From assembly GCF_016920785.2 (NCBI RefSeq), contig NW_024609934.1:124001-188000 (forward strand): a stretch of 64,000 nucleotides of DNA, written 5' to 3'. Shown piece after piece: positions 43,478 to 53,132 of the stretch. Under the pieces are notes generated by a model. The model made no database searches and had not been told where the DNA came from. It saw nothing but the letters and a program-made list of their open reading frames with translations. Source of the DNA: Ixodes scapularis (taxonomy: Eukaryota > Arthropoda > Arachnida > Ixodida > Ixodidae). The position numbers were made by a program, and so were the translations under genes. Position 1 is the first letter of the stretch; each line of letters starts with the position of its first letter.

Positions 43478-44173
43478 TTTTAGAGCGCAGCTCTTAGGGG
43501 CCCGTTTCCGGCTTGAGCGGCGTCGGCGTCGGCGTCGCCGTCGGCGTAACCACGCGGTGCATTATGGGTAAATTTCCCCGCTAAATCTAGCGGAAAATAT
43601 TCCTCGCTAAATCTAGCCGAAAAATTTCCCCGCTAAATCTAGCGGAAAAATTTCCCCGCTGGATTTAGCGGAAAAAATTCCCCGCCACTAGCGGAAAAAT
43701 TTATCTAGCGGAAAATTTTCCCCGCTAAATCTAGCGGAAAAATTTTCCCGCTGAATTTAGCGGAAAAAATTCCCCGCTAAATCTAGCGGAAAATTTTCCC
43801 CCTCTAAATCTAGCTGAAAAATTTCCCGCTAGATTTAGCGGAAACATTTCCCCGCTAAATCTAGCGGAAAAATTTTCCCCGCTAGATTTAACGGGAAAAA
43901 TTCCCCGCTAAATCTAGCGGGAAAAATTCCCCGCTGTCTAGCGGAAAAATTTTCCTGTTAAGCCTAGCGGAAAAATTTCCCGCTAAATCTAGCGGAAAAT
44001 TTTTTCTGGGGGGTCACGTGACCCCCCAAGGTCACATGACCCCCCCCCCGACGTCACGCGACCCCCCCCCCCCCCCCCCGCTTTGAGAACAGGTGACCCC
44101 CAGTACCCTTCCCTTCTCCTCCTCAAGAGCTGCGCTCCAATTCGGTGTTACAGGGAGTTGTAAACGGCTTTCA
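43478..44173 (-). mobile_element. Modular palindromic-minisatellite element P3 (inverted)
   Basis: On the plus strand it starts TTTTAGAGCGCAGCTCTTAG and (GTCGGC)n and ends GAGCTGCGCTCCAATTCGGT, then TTGTAAACGGCTTTCA, the reverse complements of the P1/P2 ends. The interior is CTAAATCTAGCGGAAAA repeats (43575-44010), then GTCACGTGAC and a C-run. It is therefore the same element family with a fourth core module. Confidence 0.8.
43575..44010 (+). repeat. CGCTAAATCTAGCGGAAAAA array
   Basis: About 17 units of 24-27 bp. The segment CGCTAAATCTAGCG is near-palindromic, and AAAAATTTCCCC links the units. Confidence 0.94.
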
Positions 44174-44179
44174 TTTTTC

Positions 44180-47100
44180 GTCCAAGCGTAATTCAGCCTT
44201 CTCACTCGTAAATGCAACAAAATATGCGAAGCTTAAAAGGAAGCTAAAACACTTCTTGAAAAAAAAAGAGACGAATGACTCAGTGTATAAATATACAACT
44301 GTATCTAATCAAAAAAAGGTTTAAGGATTGTGACCGGGTAGCAGGAAAAAAAAAATCAGGGTACACGAATGATTGGTCTACTCTGAATTCTATGCGCTAC
44401 GGTCCCCTTTCTGTAAACGCAGCCTGTGATTCACGTGAAAACAATTCTAAGCTTGAGTTGACAACAGTGCAGGAGTCAGGTTTTCTTTGTGGCAGCTTCC
44501 AGGGTGCCGTTATACCGTCAATTCAATATCAATTCTAAGCACTTCATCTTTCGTCCTCCGAGACCAGCTGACAAGTTGAACTAGTGCTTTCTTGATATAT
44601 GTAATGCTACTTTCTGACTCGTGCCCCTACGTAGGGATGCACGCTACACATTGGGGAATTGAGTATTCGGCTGTACAGAGACAAGAACAAGAAGCTTGAA
44701 ATTTTGTATTTTACACTTCTCGGTTCCAATGCCAATGGTATCTTATACACAATATATCATACCTTACACCGCCCCTAATATATAATCAGCAGGATATATA
44801 GGAAACAATATATTTATTTAGTTGTTGGCTCGTACATAAAAAAAGCGTGTGTTCACATGCGCGACATATTTACTTCTTTTGTGGAACCTAAATAATTATA
44901 TAAGTGATCTTTCTACCTTTGTCCTTCTGAAAGAACATCTCGAGGTAACCGGAAGCTATATAACCATTTCCAACAATTTCGCTCGACACCAGCGACGATG
45001 GATTACCGTAGTCGTCGAACACCGTCCGAAGTGCTGCAATTCAACGCGATCCGTGAAAAAGGTGTATTTATGTTCGAACATCCATTCTGCACTGTCACGG
45101 AGTGCGCGTTACAAGGACTTTTCTTTTCCCCGTGTGCCGGTGTTCCCGCGTACCTCCCGTGCTAGATCGCCTCCGGTGTGTGCCGTGTCGACAACCGCGC
45201 GCGCGAACAACGATGAATGGGTGGCGTTCACCTCACCAGAGGCCGTCGTCGACTGGCGTTTGACGAACGACATCTACCTCAGCCTCCCGTTCTCCCCCCC
45301 CCCCCCCCCCCTTTTCCTTCTTTCCCGGAATCGAACAAAAGAAACGGCTTCCAGATTAGGAAAGACAGCGGCCCCTGAAATCGAAACCCTTAGCTCCGAA
45401 ACAGGGAACCATCGAACCAAAAGGGAAAGGAAAGAAATAAAAGTCTCAATCCACTGTTCGTGTCGGCATTTCCGATAAAGTTTTTTTCTCCTTTTCTTTC
45501 CTGTTTTTTGGCGCCCAGAATCTTCCATCTCGTCCGCTCCCAGACTCCGGGCAGCGACACAAAAGCGTTTCCTCGACTGAAACCGGAAAACGGTTCGACT
45601 ACAATCCATCATCATTAGGGAAATTTTTCCACACCCGGGCATCGCACTGCTCTCTCCCTCTCGCTCATTGCTCGTTTTCCCGACGCAAGTTCTTCGGAGG
45701 GGTGAGGGGTGTGCCTGCACGATCTCGACACTCGCGCGTTCGCTCCGTCATCGGAACAGCTATTCCCTGTATCGTCTAGCGATGGGCTGGGGAGAGTGCT
45801 ACGATCCGTCTCAGCCAATCTCAAGCCGCGTGAGTGTCATGGGGCCAATGGCTGGGGCGCAAGGACGCGCGCGGCGCGGGGTCACGTGATATGGTTGCAG
45901 TGTTGGATTTTCTGCCATGGCTCCCAGTGTCAGCTGTGGTTCATCGTAATGGTGAAATGGAGTAAAGCAGCGTTGCTGAAGTCTGCATGCATCCATTCAG
46001 CGAGTTCCCCACAACTCCGCTCGAGAAGAAAGCGTTAGCCCTTGAAGGCGCTGACTAGAGAAACCGGTGGGCAGGCGCAGGGGGAAGGGAAAGGGGGGAG
46101 GGGAGGGAGGTTTGCCGGACCCTTAAGACGTCAAGAGTGGCCTACGGGAGAGGACTATATAGCTTCCTCTGCCTGATTGAACCCGACCTCGGGTTCGCTG
46201 GAGTGGTCCTAGTACGGTTCCAGAATAGGCGTGGAGCCAGCAGAAGCAACAAAAAGGGAAACAAAAACCAAAAGGAGAATGAAAGGCTGTGACGCGCTCG
46301 GAAGTCATCTTGACTTGGGGGTCTCGAGAATTCGATTCGAAGAATGCGCCCCGAATGACGCGGGGAAACGGTCACTCGAGAGCAAAGAAGAGAAGTAGAA
46401 AAAAAAAAAGTGCGTAGAAAGAAGAGGTGTCACCTCCAGAAAGGTATCGACCTAGACGAAGTGGAAGCGCCTAAGCAAACTTTTTTCAACTCACCGTTAC
46501 CGTTTCACGTCTAAAAAAATAAAAAAAAATGTGGATGAATGGAGTGCACCGAAAAAAAAGCAAGCGGTTGTGAAGGCAAAAACGTTTATTTTGCTGAAAG
46601 GTAATGCAAACAAGAAGGCAATCTTTAAACGCCAAATCTTGATTTTTGGACAGCGAAGAAATGAGGGACGCCACCCAATGAAGTTCTAAAAATGAAAATA
46701 GATCGCTCAACTTGAACACTACCACGCAAGCCTAAGTTCCAGTAGTGAATCCGTTGAAACTTGGTACTTGCACGCATGGGAAGGAAGTTTTGGGGAATAA
46801 ATAATGGCGCACGTAAAAAAGAAACTGACCCTTCACGTTCCAGTGCATTGATTATCATCAGAAATAAAATCTTTGAAAAAGGTTCAAGTACCTTTTGTTA
46901 TCATGAATTGTTGCCTCACATTCGACACACGAGGTCAATGGTGTATTAGATTGTATCCAAAGCCAAACTTCAAAGCAGCGGGTTTTATTATGCAAGGTAG
47001 CACTACCTGTGGCATTTTTTTGAATACGAAAGCAGTCGTACACATGCCTTAAAAAGTAACCAAGTAGACTTTTTACCGTTGCTTGCTCAGAAGTAACCTT

Positions 47101-47410
47101 AGTTTATTTTTCCTCATTACTTACTTAAAAGTTATAAAGCCGATTGCTACTATTCATATTAAAGAGGAATCTGTTGCTTTATCTCAAAAGTAACTCGGTA
47201 TTTCTTTTCGTTAAAATATCGACCAGCTATACAGCTTCACCCATTTCATGTATTACTGCATTATTGCGTAGGAATGTTTCTGCCCTTACACCAGCTTACT
47301 GGCATTAGTGGGACCTAAAAATATATGAACGCAACGCCTATGGCCAAGGAGCGTCTTCGTCGTAGTGCAATTCCAAGGATAATATTGTAGTATCGGGGAC
47401 AAATAAAATG
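44180..47410. other. Unassigned spacer
   Basis: A C-run lies at 45295-45311. 45780-45900 has two CCAAT/ATTGG-like motifs in a GC-richer stretch. 47050-47230 has AAGTAAC/GTTACT-like motifs recalling repeats near 56.8-57.3 kb. No protein or element boundary could be supported. Confidence 0.4.
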
Positions 47411-47416
47411 CGAACA

Positions 47417-47945
47417 GAGGAGATGGTTAAAATTGCGCACAAATAGAAAGGTACAGAGAAGAGGGAAGAGAGAAGAGACAAGCGAAGAGACAAGGGAGCA
47501 CAATCTTTCTCTAAATTCAACAGTGGGGGGTCACCTACCTGTGCATTATCAAGCGTGTAAGTGTACACCTTCTTTACAAAAGACCTCGATAATTGGCAGA
47601 TTCACCGAAAAACACACTCGCGAAATTTTTGAAGCCTTTAGTATACTCCGCTTAGGCGAGCGTTGTGTCAGCCATCCTTCTGTGGCTTTAACCGACAAGG
47701 AAATAGCCTTTCTACAGTCGTTCGAGTGTGGTTGATGGTGTGTGTCCTCCGCGTGCTCGGGTGCCCCCGTGCGAGTGTGGCCTCGGCTCGAGCTGATACC
47801 GAGGGCTGTTCTTTTTTCTTCCTTCGATACATCGAGTTGTGAGTTTGCGCTTGTCTCTTCTCTCTTCCCTCTTTTCTGTACTTTTCTATTTGTGCGCAAT
47901 TTTAACCATGTTCAATCATTACGAACTCGCCCAACTAACCACTTT
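47417..47945 (+). mobile_element. PLE 3' fragment with inverted terminal arms
   Basis: Left arm 47425-47484 is the reverse complement of right arm 47848-47907 (about 95%). Between them lies the C-terminal part of a PLE protein. The right arm is the PLE 3' UTR and is followed by GAACTCGCCCAACTAACC, the motif that also closes PLE copy 1. Inverted arms are a known outcome of PLE integration. Confidence 0.78.
47520..47735 (+). pseudogene. PLE protein C-terminal end after the GIY-YIG domain
   Basis: GGHLPVHYQACKCTPSL, IIGRFTEKHTREIFEAFSI, CVSHPSVALTDKEIAFL and the stop. It aligns in order with GHLATHCSRCSCTPSF...RELHEAFEI...CISDTSVSLSAKEHTFL of the 10-19 kb PLEs. The GIY-YIG core and RT are missing by 5' truncation. 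Confidence 0.8.
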
Positions 47946-47950
47946 AAAAC

Positions 47951-48012
47951 AGAGGAGTGCGTGGCTCGCGGTACAGGCGGCGCAGCCTGTACCGTGAGTC
48001 ACGCGCTCCTGT
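47951..48012. repeat. Hairpin, about 27-bp stem
   Basis: GGAGTGCGTGGCTCGCGGTA and ACAGG pair with CCTGT and ACCGTGAGTCACGCGCTCC around a GCGGCGCAG loop, with a few mismatches. Confidence 0.88.
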
Positions 48013-48456
48013 GTTAGCATTTCATTTTTCACCGATAGTACCTTTTCTTTCAGTCTCTCGTTCGCCAAACTGTATGACGGAGCTGTCGGGACAATGCCAA
48101 CAATGCGATGCGTGCCATCAATCTTTGCGATCCCCGCTGTGACGACATTTTAATGCTGCTCAAACAGTGAACACGAAGACTGCGTGGACATTCGGTTTTA
48201 GCTCGTGACAATCAACGCCTCGACATGCTTTCAGTTAGCGGCTCGTGCCCAATCGCTGGGATGACGAGAATACCCGAAGCTTTACAATCCGTGGAACTCA
48301 GCGCGCATCCTGTCCTCCGCCAACCGCAACGCATGGCCATGTTAAAAACATTGGCGGCAATATATACCTCGCTTCAGCTTAAGTCCAGACGCAGGTGATA
48401 CTTCCATACCCTTGGCCAGCTGGACTCCGACTGACTCCACGCGCACTCTCTCGATG

Positions 48457-48464
48457 CTTATATA
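48457..48464 (-). promoter_or_regulatory. TATA-box-like sequence downstream of the RNase H
   Basis: TATATAAG on the minus strand, about 35 bp past the stop of the RNase H frame. It could be part of a terminal repeat or a read-through promoter of the retroelement. No second copy upstream of the element was found. Confidence 0.3.
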
Positions 48465-48496
48465 TCAGCGAAAAGAGCCCCCCTGGCGGCGCCCCC

Positions 48497-48840
48497 TCAT
48501 TGGTCAGAATGGGACCATGTGCGGTTGAGACGTGAGGGGGCGTCAGCAGGGTTGGTGTGCGTAGGGATCCAACGGGTCCACAACCGTTTTATTACAAACA
48601 GTAAAGAGATTGCCGTGGCAAGTTGCCACGGCAAGGCGCGTCCATGGCCGCGTGTTACAGCATTCACAACGGCAGAGTTATCACACAAAATGATTGTTCC
48701 GGGAGGGCACAGGAGCGCTGCCACTGTGAGGGCCTGGGCCTCGCGGATGTAGATACCGGGAGGCGGGGTAGTGATGATAGCCAGGTTGCCGTGTCTGGTC
48801 GCCACTCCAAGTCTGATGGGGCTTGCGTCTGATGCCACAG
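48497..48840 (-). pseudogene. RNase H domain of the hepadnavirus-like element
   Basis: A 113-residue open frame, separated from the RT by one TAG at 48890 in the same frame. The catalytic acid positions are recognisable in SDASPIRLG (Asp), IREAQAL (Glu), CDNSAVVN (Asp) and NPADAPSR (Asp). The short loop lengths and the ALPWQL segment after DNS are features that favour the hepadnavirus-like group over Ty3 or DIRS. Confidence 0.65.
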
Positions 48841-48889
48841 TCTCTGCTGGGGCGTCAATTTTCCAAGGAATGCTATCTGGCAGGGCTTT

Positions 48890-49826
48890 CTATACTTGTT
48901 GGAGAATGTTCACATAGTTGGTTGGAAGCGGTTGGGGCCGGTGAAGAAGTCGGAAAAGGGGGCCCAACATGTGGTAGTGAGCTCGATACAATGAGAAGTA
49001 AAACAGTAAATGGCCCACGTATCGTTGCACGGTCTTGAGGGGAAGCGGATCTTGAAGTTGCGTTAAGATCTTCTCGAGATCCTGCTTCCGCGGGTTTGTA
49101 TGGCCGATCATAGAGTCCTTCCCTTCCAGAAGAAAACCAAGGAAGCGGATGGTCTGGGAGGGCTCGAGGCTAGTGTCTTTCATGTTGATCTGGATGCCAC
49201 ATTGTTGTAGTTGAGTGACGAAGGTTCTGGTGACCTTGGTCAAGAAGGCGGGGTCGGGGTGGGCGAGGAGAAAGTTGTCCAAGTGGCTCCACGCCCAAAC
49301 CCCGACCGCGCGAAGGTGATGGGAGATTGCTGTTGCAAGCTATTGCATGATAAAAGGGCCACGGTCTCAGGCCAAAAGGCAATCTAGTGAAACAAAAATA
49401 TTCACCGTCGAGTCGGAAGGTAGTAAGTTGCTGACTCTGTTGGCTTAAAGTAAAGTGGTAATAGGCTTCTGAAAGGTCCACTTTTGTGAAAAACGCCTGC
49501 TTAGGCAGAGGGTTTTCCTGAATAGCTACCGGGAGAGGTTTGAGGTGGAATTTAGGGGCCTTCATGTGTGGAGTCAATGCCGAAGCATTCCGGATGAACC
49601 TACTCTCGGTACTACTCTTGGGGGCCAACTGGATCGGGCTAAGGTATTTGCCTCGTTTGGTTTTCTTCAGTACTCCTGGTATCAACATGGACTTGACCGC
49701 TTCTCTAAGAACTGGTACTTGAGAGGGTGGTGGAGGGCGGTTGTTGACTATCGTGTTACGGTTACATTTTAACTGAAGGGCGGCGGGGTCGCAGCGTGGA
49801 TAGTATCCAAAGGTTGCGCTCACCAT
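48890..49826 (-). pseudogene. RT domain of the hepadnavirus-like element
   Basis: Upstream GYYPRCDPAALQ and RKYLSPIQL-type text (GKYLSPIQLAPKSSTESRFI) enter the fingers, and FHLKPLPVAI precedes motif A. After the frameshift, QINMKDTSLEPSQTIRFLGF follows motif C. LKTVQRYVGHLLFYFSLYR is the connection to the RNase H. The Asp-to-Asn change in motif C, together with stops, excludes activity. No restored reading is given here. Confidence 0.65.
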
Positions 49827-49907
49827 TTCCCACTGGACTTGGGGAGGTTGTCTTGAAAGACGGACGGGTGGATGGGGAGGTCCCGGGTGGCGCGCTGCTT
49901 GTTGCCT

Positions 49908-50363
49908 TCAGTCATTTTCCTCGGAGAGGTCCTCGTCTTCTTGCTGGTCCTGTCCGGGTTGTCGAGGCTGGTCCTCTTGTGGGGGGACGGGGGACTGATG
50001 TGCCTCCAGGTATCGCAGGACTCGCTCGGCTGCGATTTCGTGCGTGTCGTCCTCGTCAGGCTCTTGGAGGGGCTGGGGGACGTTGTCGGGTCCGGTGGGC
50101 TGCGGAATAATTCCCGCGGCGTTCATGGCCTGGGCCAAAAGGTCAGGCGCGGTCACCACATCTTGGATTAGGGCCAAAGTCGGTTGGCCGTTAACCAGGC
50201 ACCACTGAGCCTGGGAATCTGACAGGACTAGGTTAAGTTGAACTGGCTGATTGTCCACTGAGCAGTGCTTGCACTTTACGAGCGTGCGTGCCATGGCAGG
50301 AATGCTGGAAACCCGGAGCTCGCGCTTGTAGCATCGGCTGTGTATAGTCGCCTCTAGAGCCAC
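49908..50363 (-). pseudogene. N-terminal region of the hepadnavirus-like element, unknown domain
   Basis: 151 residues open to a TGA at 49908, in the same frame as the RT part that follows. It has a few Cys residues near the start (residues 11-34), a middle part with LALIQDVVTAPDLLAQAMNA and a very acidic Gln/Glu/Asp/Pro-rich end (residues 90-150), as is usual for a spacer. The true start is unclear: the frame is open upstream to about 50465 without an ATG. I do not recognise a terminal-protein domain here. Confidence 0.45.
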
Positions 50364-50479
50364 TAAATGAGCTGCAATTAGAGTATCGGCACTCTGTTCC
50401 CCGACACTGTGATCGGCGCCGCCATTTTGGTGCTTGTACAGAGCAGACGAAACTGCCGATCGTCATGATTCAAAAGTGC

Positions 50480-51015
50480 GACTTCCTGCAGCATTAGATT
50501 CGGTGTTAGGAAGCTCATGTAATATCGCTTTGCTCTGTAGCGAACTGTTTAAACTTTTGTGGAGGGTGGAAAAGCGTTTGCTGGGCAAAACTTCAGCTTG
50601 GGCGAGTTGAATCCTTTTTCTGTTCTTGCCTTTTCTCTTTTTGTTTTTTGTTTTTAATCCTTTTTCTGTTCTTGCCTTTTCTCTTTTTCATATGATCCTT
50701 GTTTTTTTGTTTCACTGCCATTTGCATCGGAGTGAATGAAGATGAAGATGATGCATAATACATTTGAGTTGTCAGTCAGCGCTGCGTGAGTGTCCTTCCT
50801 GTGTATGCGTGATTTCCCTTTTTAAATGTGTCTGATCTTGTGCGCTGTGAAGCATTATCGTTTGCTGGGATTTCAGATACAGCTTGAGATAACTGGCAAC
50901 CGTGATTTAAAGCCACAATAGGGGTAATTAGTGTCGTTACTCTCTAGCGCAGCTTTTTTAGTGGCACTAGTCGGCTCCCGATCACGGGGCCGCTTTTTCT
51001 TGCTGCAAGTTGAGA
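50480..51015. other. Unassigned spacer with a 33-bp direct repeat
   Basis: AATCCTTTTTCTGTTCTTGC and the adjoining CTTTTCTCTTTT occur at 50609-50640 and 50657-50689. Nothing else recognised. Confidence 0.6.
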
Positions 51016-51023
51016 GGGTAAAT

Positions 51024-51405
51024 CAGGGTGTAAGATAGACAGGTGGGGAAACGAGAGCCAAATGAGCGACCAGATTGTGTCCCCCTCGGGTTTCTCTTTT
51101 TCTGTGGCGCCACCTATGTGGAGCACCGCGAACTCTCACTCCGGGTGGGCCACCGGTGGCGACCGGCTAAACTGACGGAGATGATTTCTCGTGGATTTTT
51201 AATGAAGGAATGTCGTGCTCTCGGTTTATTTTGCGCACTCTCCCATAAAGTTCCATGCAAATTCGATTCCAATTTTTTTTCCTCACGCCGCAGCGCCATC
51301 TGTCGCAAATCAAGGGTACCCGCATGCAGACGAGTACACAATCCGGTCACGGCGCTGCGGTAGGGTTCTATGGGCCGTTTCCCCACCTGTCTATCTTCCA
51401 CCCTG
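51024..51405. mobile_element. hAT-type MITE, 382 bp, with 8-bp target duplication
   Basis: Flanked by GGGTAAAT on both sides (51016-51023 and 51406-51413). The TIR begins CAGGGTGTAAGATAGACAGG and continues TGGGGAAACG; the right end is its reverse complement with one indel. An 8-bp duplication and CAGGG start are the signature of hAT elements. No transposase, so it is non-autonomous. Confidence 0.92.
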
Positions 51406-51413
51406 GGGTAAAT

Positions 51414-52495
51414 GCTGTTCGTTTTTGTCGGATTTTTTGTGCGACTGCCTTTTTCTCTACGCAATGTAGAAAAAGAAGGCAGTGTGTGTTGCACAGGTCT
51501 TAAATGCCAAGGAATAATTCTAAGCTGTATTTATTGAAAGTAGAAAAATTGTTGCACCGTTTTTTAAAGTACTAAATTTTTCTTGTTGATCATTTGTATT
51601 ACTCATTTGGAATCTCTGAGCAGCAGAATTCGTTGTGATGCTACAGCTCTCTTTGTAGAAACTGACTTCGGTCAAAATGGCCAGTTCTGGACAATATAAT
51701 ATATCCCCGGTTAAAATGGCCTCCGGCAAGATGGTTCGTAATAAATATTTCTTCACTTTGTATAATATAAATGCAAGTTTGATCTGCTTGCAGATTCTTC
51801 AGCTTGTGTTACAGCTTTTTGTTAAGATTACAGTTGTGCATACGTAAAATATTCTGCTACCAAGTTTCCGCTTTGTTAAGCTCTTGGTTAAATCGCCCTA
51901 AATCCGAATTTTTGAATCTTGATTATAATTCACCAACTGAAAAAACAACTTCACCCTTAAAAAAAACAAAAAAACACTCCAGCCAAGAAATTTCTGCGCG
52001 GCGAGAGTGTATAAAAACAAGGAACACAATTTTAATGATTTGTTACCTGCTTTAACCGACTTTACACTTAATTACCTTTATGTAATTTTAAATACCGACG
52101 GTTGCTTAACATAAGGTTGGAGGAAATATTATAAATTATAAAATAAGGCAATATAAAAAGTTACGCACAGTTACTTTTCCAACATATACAAACGTTTTTC
52201 AGGTGGTTGTATAGTTCTGTTTTCTCCTGGTTCGCAGTGCACTGATGAACGTTCCGAATGACTAACGTACTAGCTGTTCAATGAGATTTGGGAACACTCA
52301 GTCTCCAGAAAGAAATTTTAACCCTGAAGCAAAGTCTAAAATGACAAAGCGTTTACTATATGCTTTGCGTCAGGCCCATTCGTTTGGACGTTTCGAGGTT
52401 TGAATGTCTGCCTTACACTTGTTCCTGGCTTCAACCAAGCATAAAATATTGTAGCGAATTTCGCAGTGAAGAGTAGAGTGCTTGGTTCTCCAACT
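51414..52495. other. Unassigned AT-rich spacer
   Basis: Short frames, A/T runs, no element ends found. Confidence 0.4.
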
Positions 52496-52499
52496 CGGC

Positions 52500-52620
52500 A
52501 GATATTTCATGCTCTCGTGTATTGTACCCTCCCCCCTTTGTATGTAATGCCCTCCAACCAGGGTTGATATTGACATTTTATAAGTAAATAAATATATAAA
52601 TATAAATAAGAAGGGAAAAA
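52500..52620 (+). mobile_element. L2/CR1-like LINE 3'-end fragment
   Basis: CCCCCCTTTGTATGTAATGC, then TTTTATAAGTAAATAAAT and further AAATA units. This is the same layout as the 3' end of the LINE at 1.9-6.2 kb. No coding part. Confidence 0.55.
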
Positions 52621-53132
52621 GCTGCAAGAAGTTTACAAAATGAACCTTCCTATGTTTGTCGAATTCTTGTTTGAGCGTACTCACTGCTTTCGGACTTTAC
52701 AGATGTGTTGGGAAACTAGCATGGCTTCCCAGGCAGCACGTCAGAGAAGCGCCTAACTTGACTCGAATTTGGCAATCCTAGGGGCCCAGCTTAGGCCTAT
52801 TTAAAAACCTTCTCTAAAGCGCTAGTTAGGGCCAAAGTCGCTTTCTTTGGCCCCAATTATCCAGTAAAATTACAAGTCTGGGTAATTTTTTTTTTTTTTT
52901 TTTGTGATTCTCCACATAAATGTTTACTTGCCAGACAAAAAAGTCAAGTATGACACGTGGCAACCGAAGAACCAGCCGTGTTGCGTAATTCAGTCATTTG
53001 CTCGGGAATCGAGGCACAACGTTGCCAGATGACAAACGAACATTAGGCACTGAAGCATAACACGGCAAATTGCTTGCCGATTTATGCCCAAAGTTGCCAA
53101 GTCTAAACGTGGCAAGCAGGAGGGCAGCCTAA

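Larger units (their letters stand above)
48497..50363 (-). pseudogene. Hepadnavirus-like (HEART-type) reverse transcriptase-RNase H, endogenous and broken
   Basis: A minus-strand coding region of about 620 codons. Order: an N-terminal region with no known domain (50363-49908), the RT (49826-48890) and the RNase H (48840-48497). RT motifs visible are FFTKVDLSEAYYHFTL (motif A), FTRLPFGLRP (motif B) and, after a frameshift near 49340-49370, WSHLDNFLLAHPDP (motif C, with Asn for the second catalytic Asp). RNase H shows VASDASP, CDNSAVVN and NPADAPSR. The D-S-A-YYH form of motif A and the DNS-VV / NPAD-PSR RNase H resemble hepadnaviral polymerases and the related insect HEART retroelements. DIRS-type elements are the main alternative. 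It is disabled by in-frame stops at 49908, about 49345 and 48890 and by the frameshift. Confidence 0.62.

Noticed and set aside
41720..44010. Regular repeat arrays resembling CRISPR arrays
   Set aside because: The units are contiguous or separated by low-complexity text, not by unique spacers of fixed length, and the window is eukaryotic.
45274..45720. 148-residue Arg-rich open frame
   Set aside because: Runs over a C-run and polypurine text; no domain and opposite-strand frames of equal length.
47951..48012. Transcription terminator hairpin
   Set aside because: No T-run follows and intrinsic terminators are not expected in an animal genome. More likely a short inverted duplication.
48170..48496. 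Long terminal repeat of the hepadnavirus-like element
   Set aside because: A TATA-like box is present, but no matching copy was found upstream of the coding part (50364-51015), so a repeat cannot be claimed.
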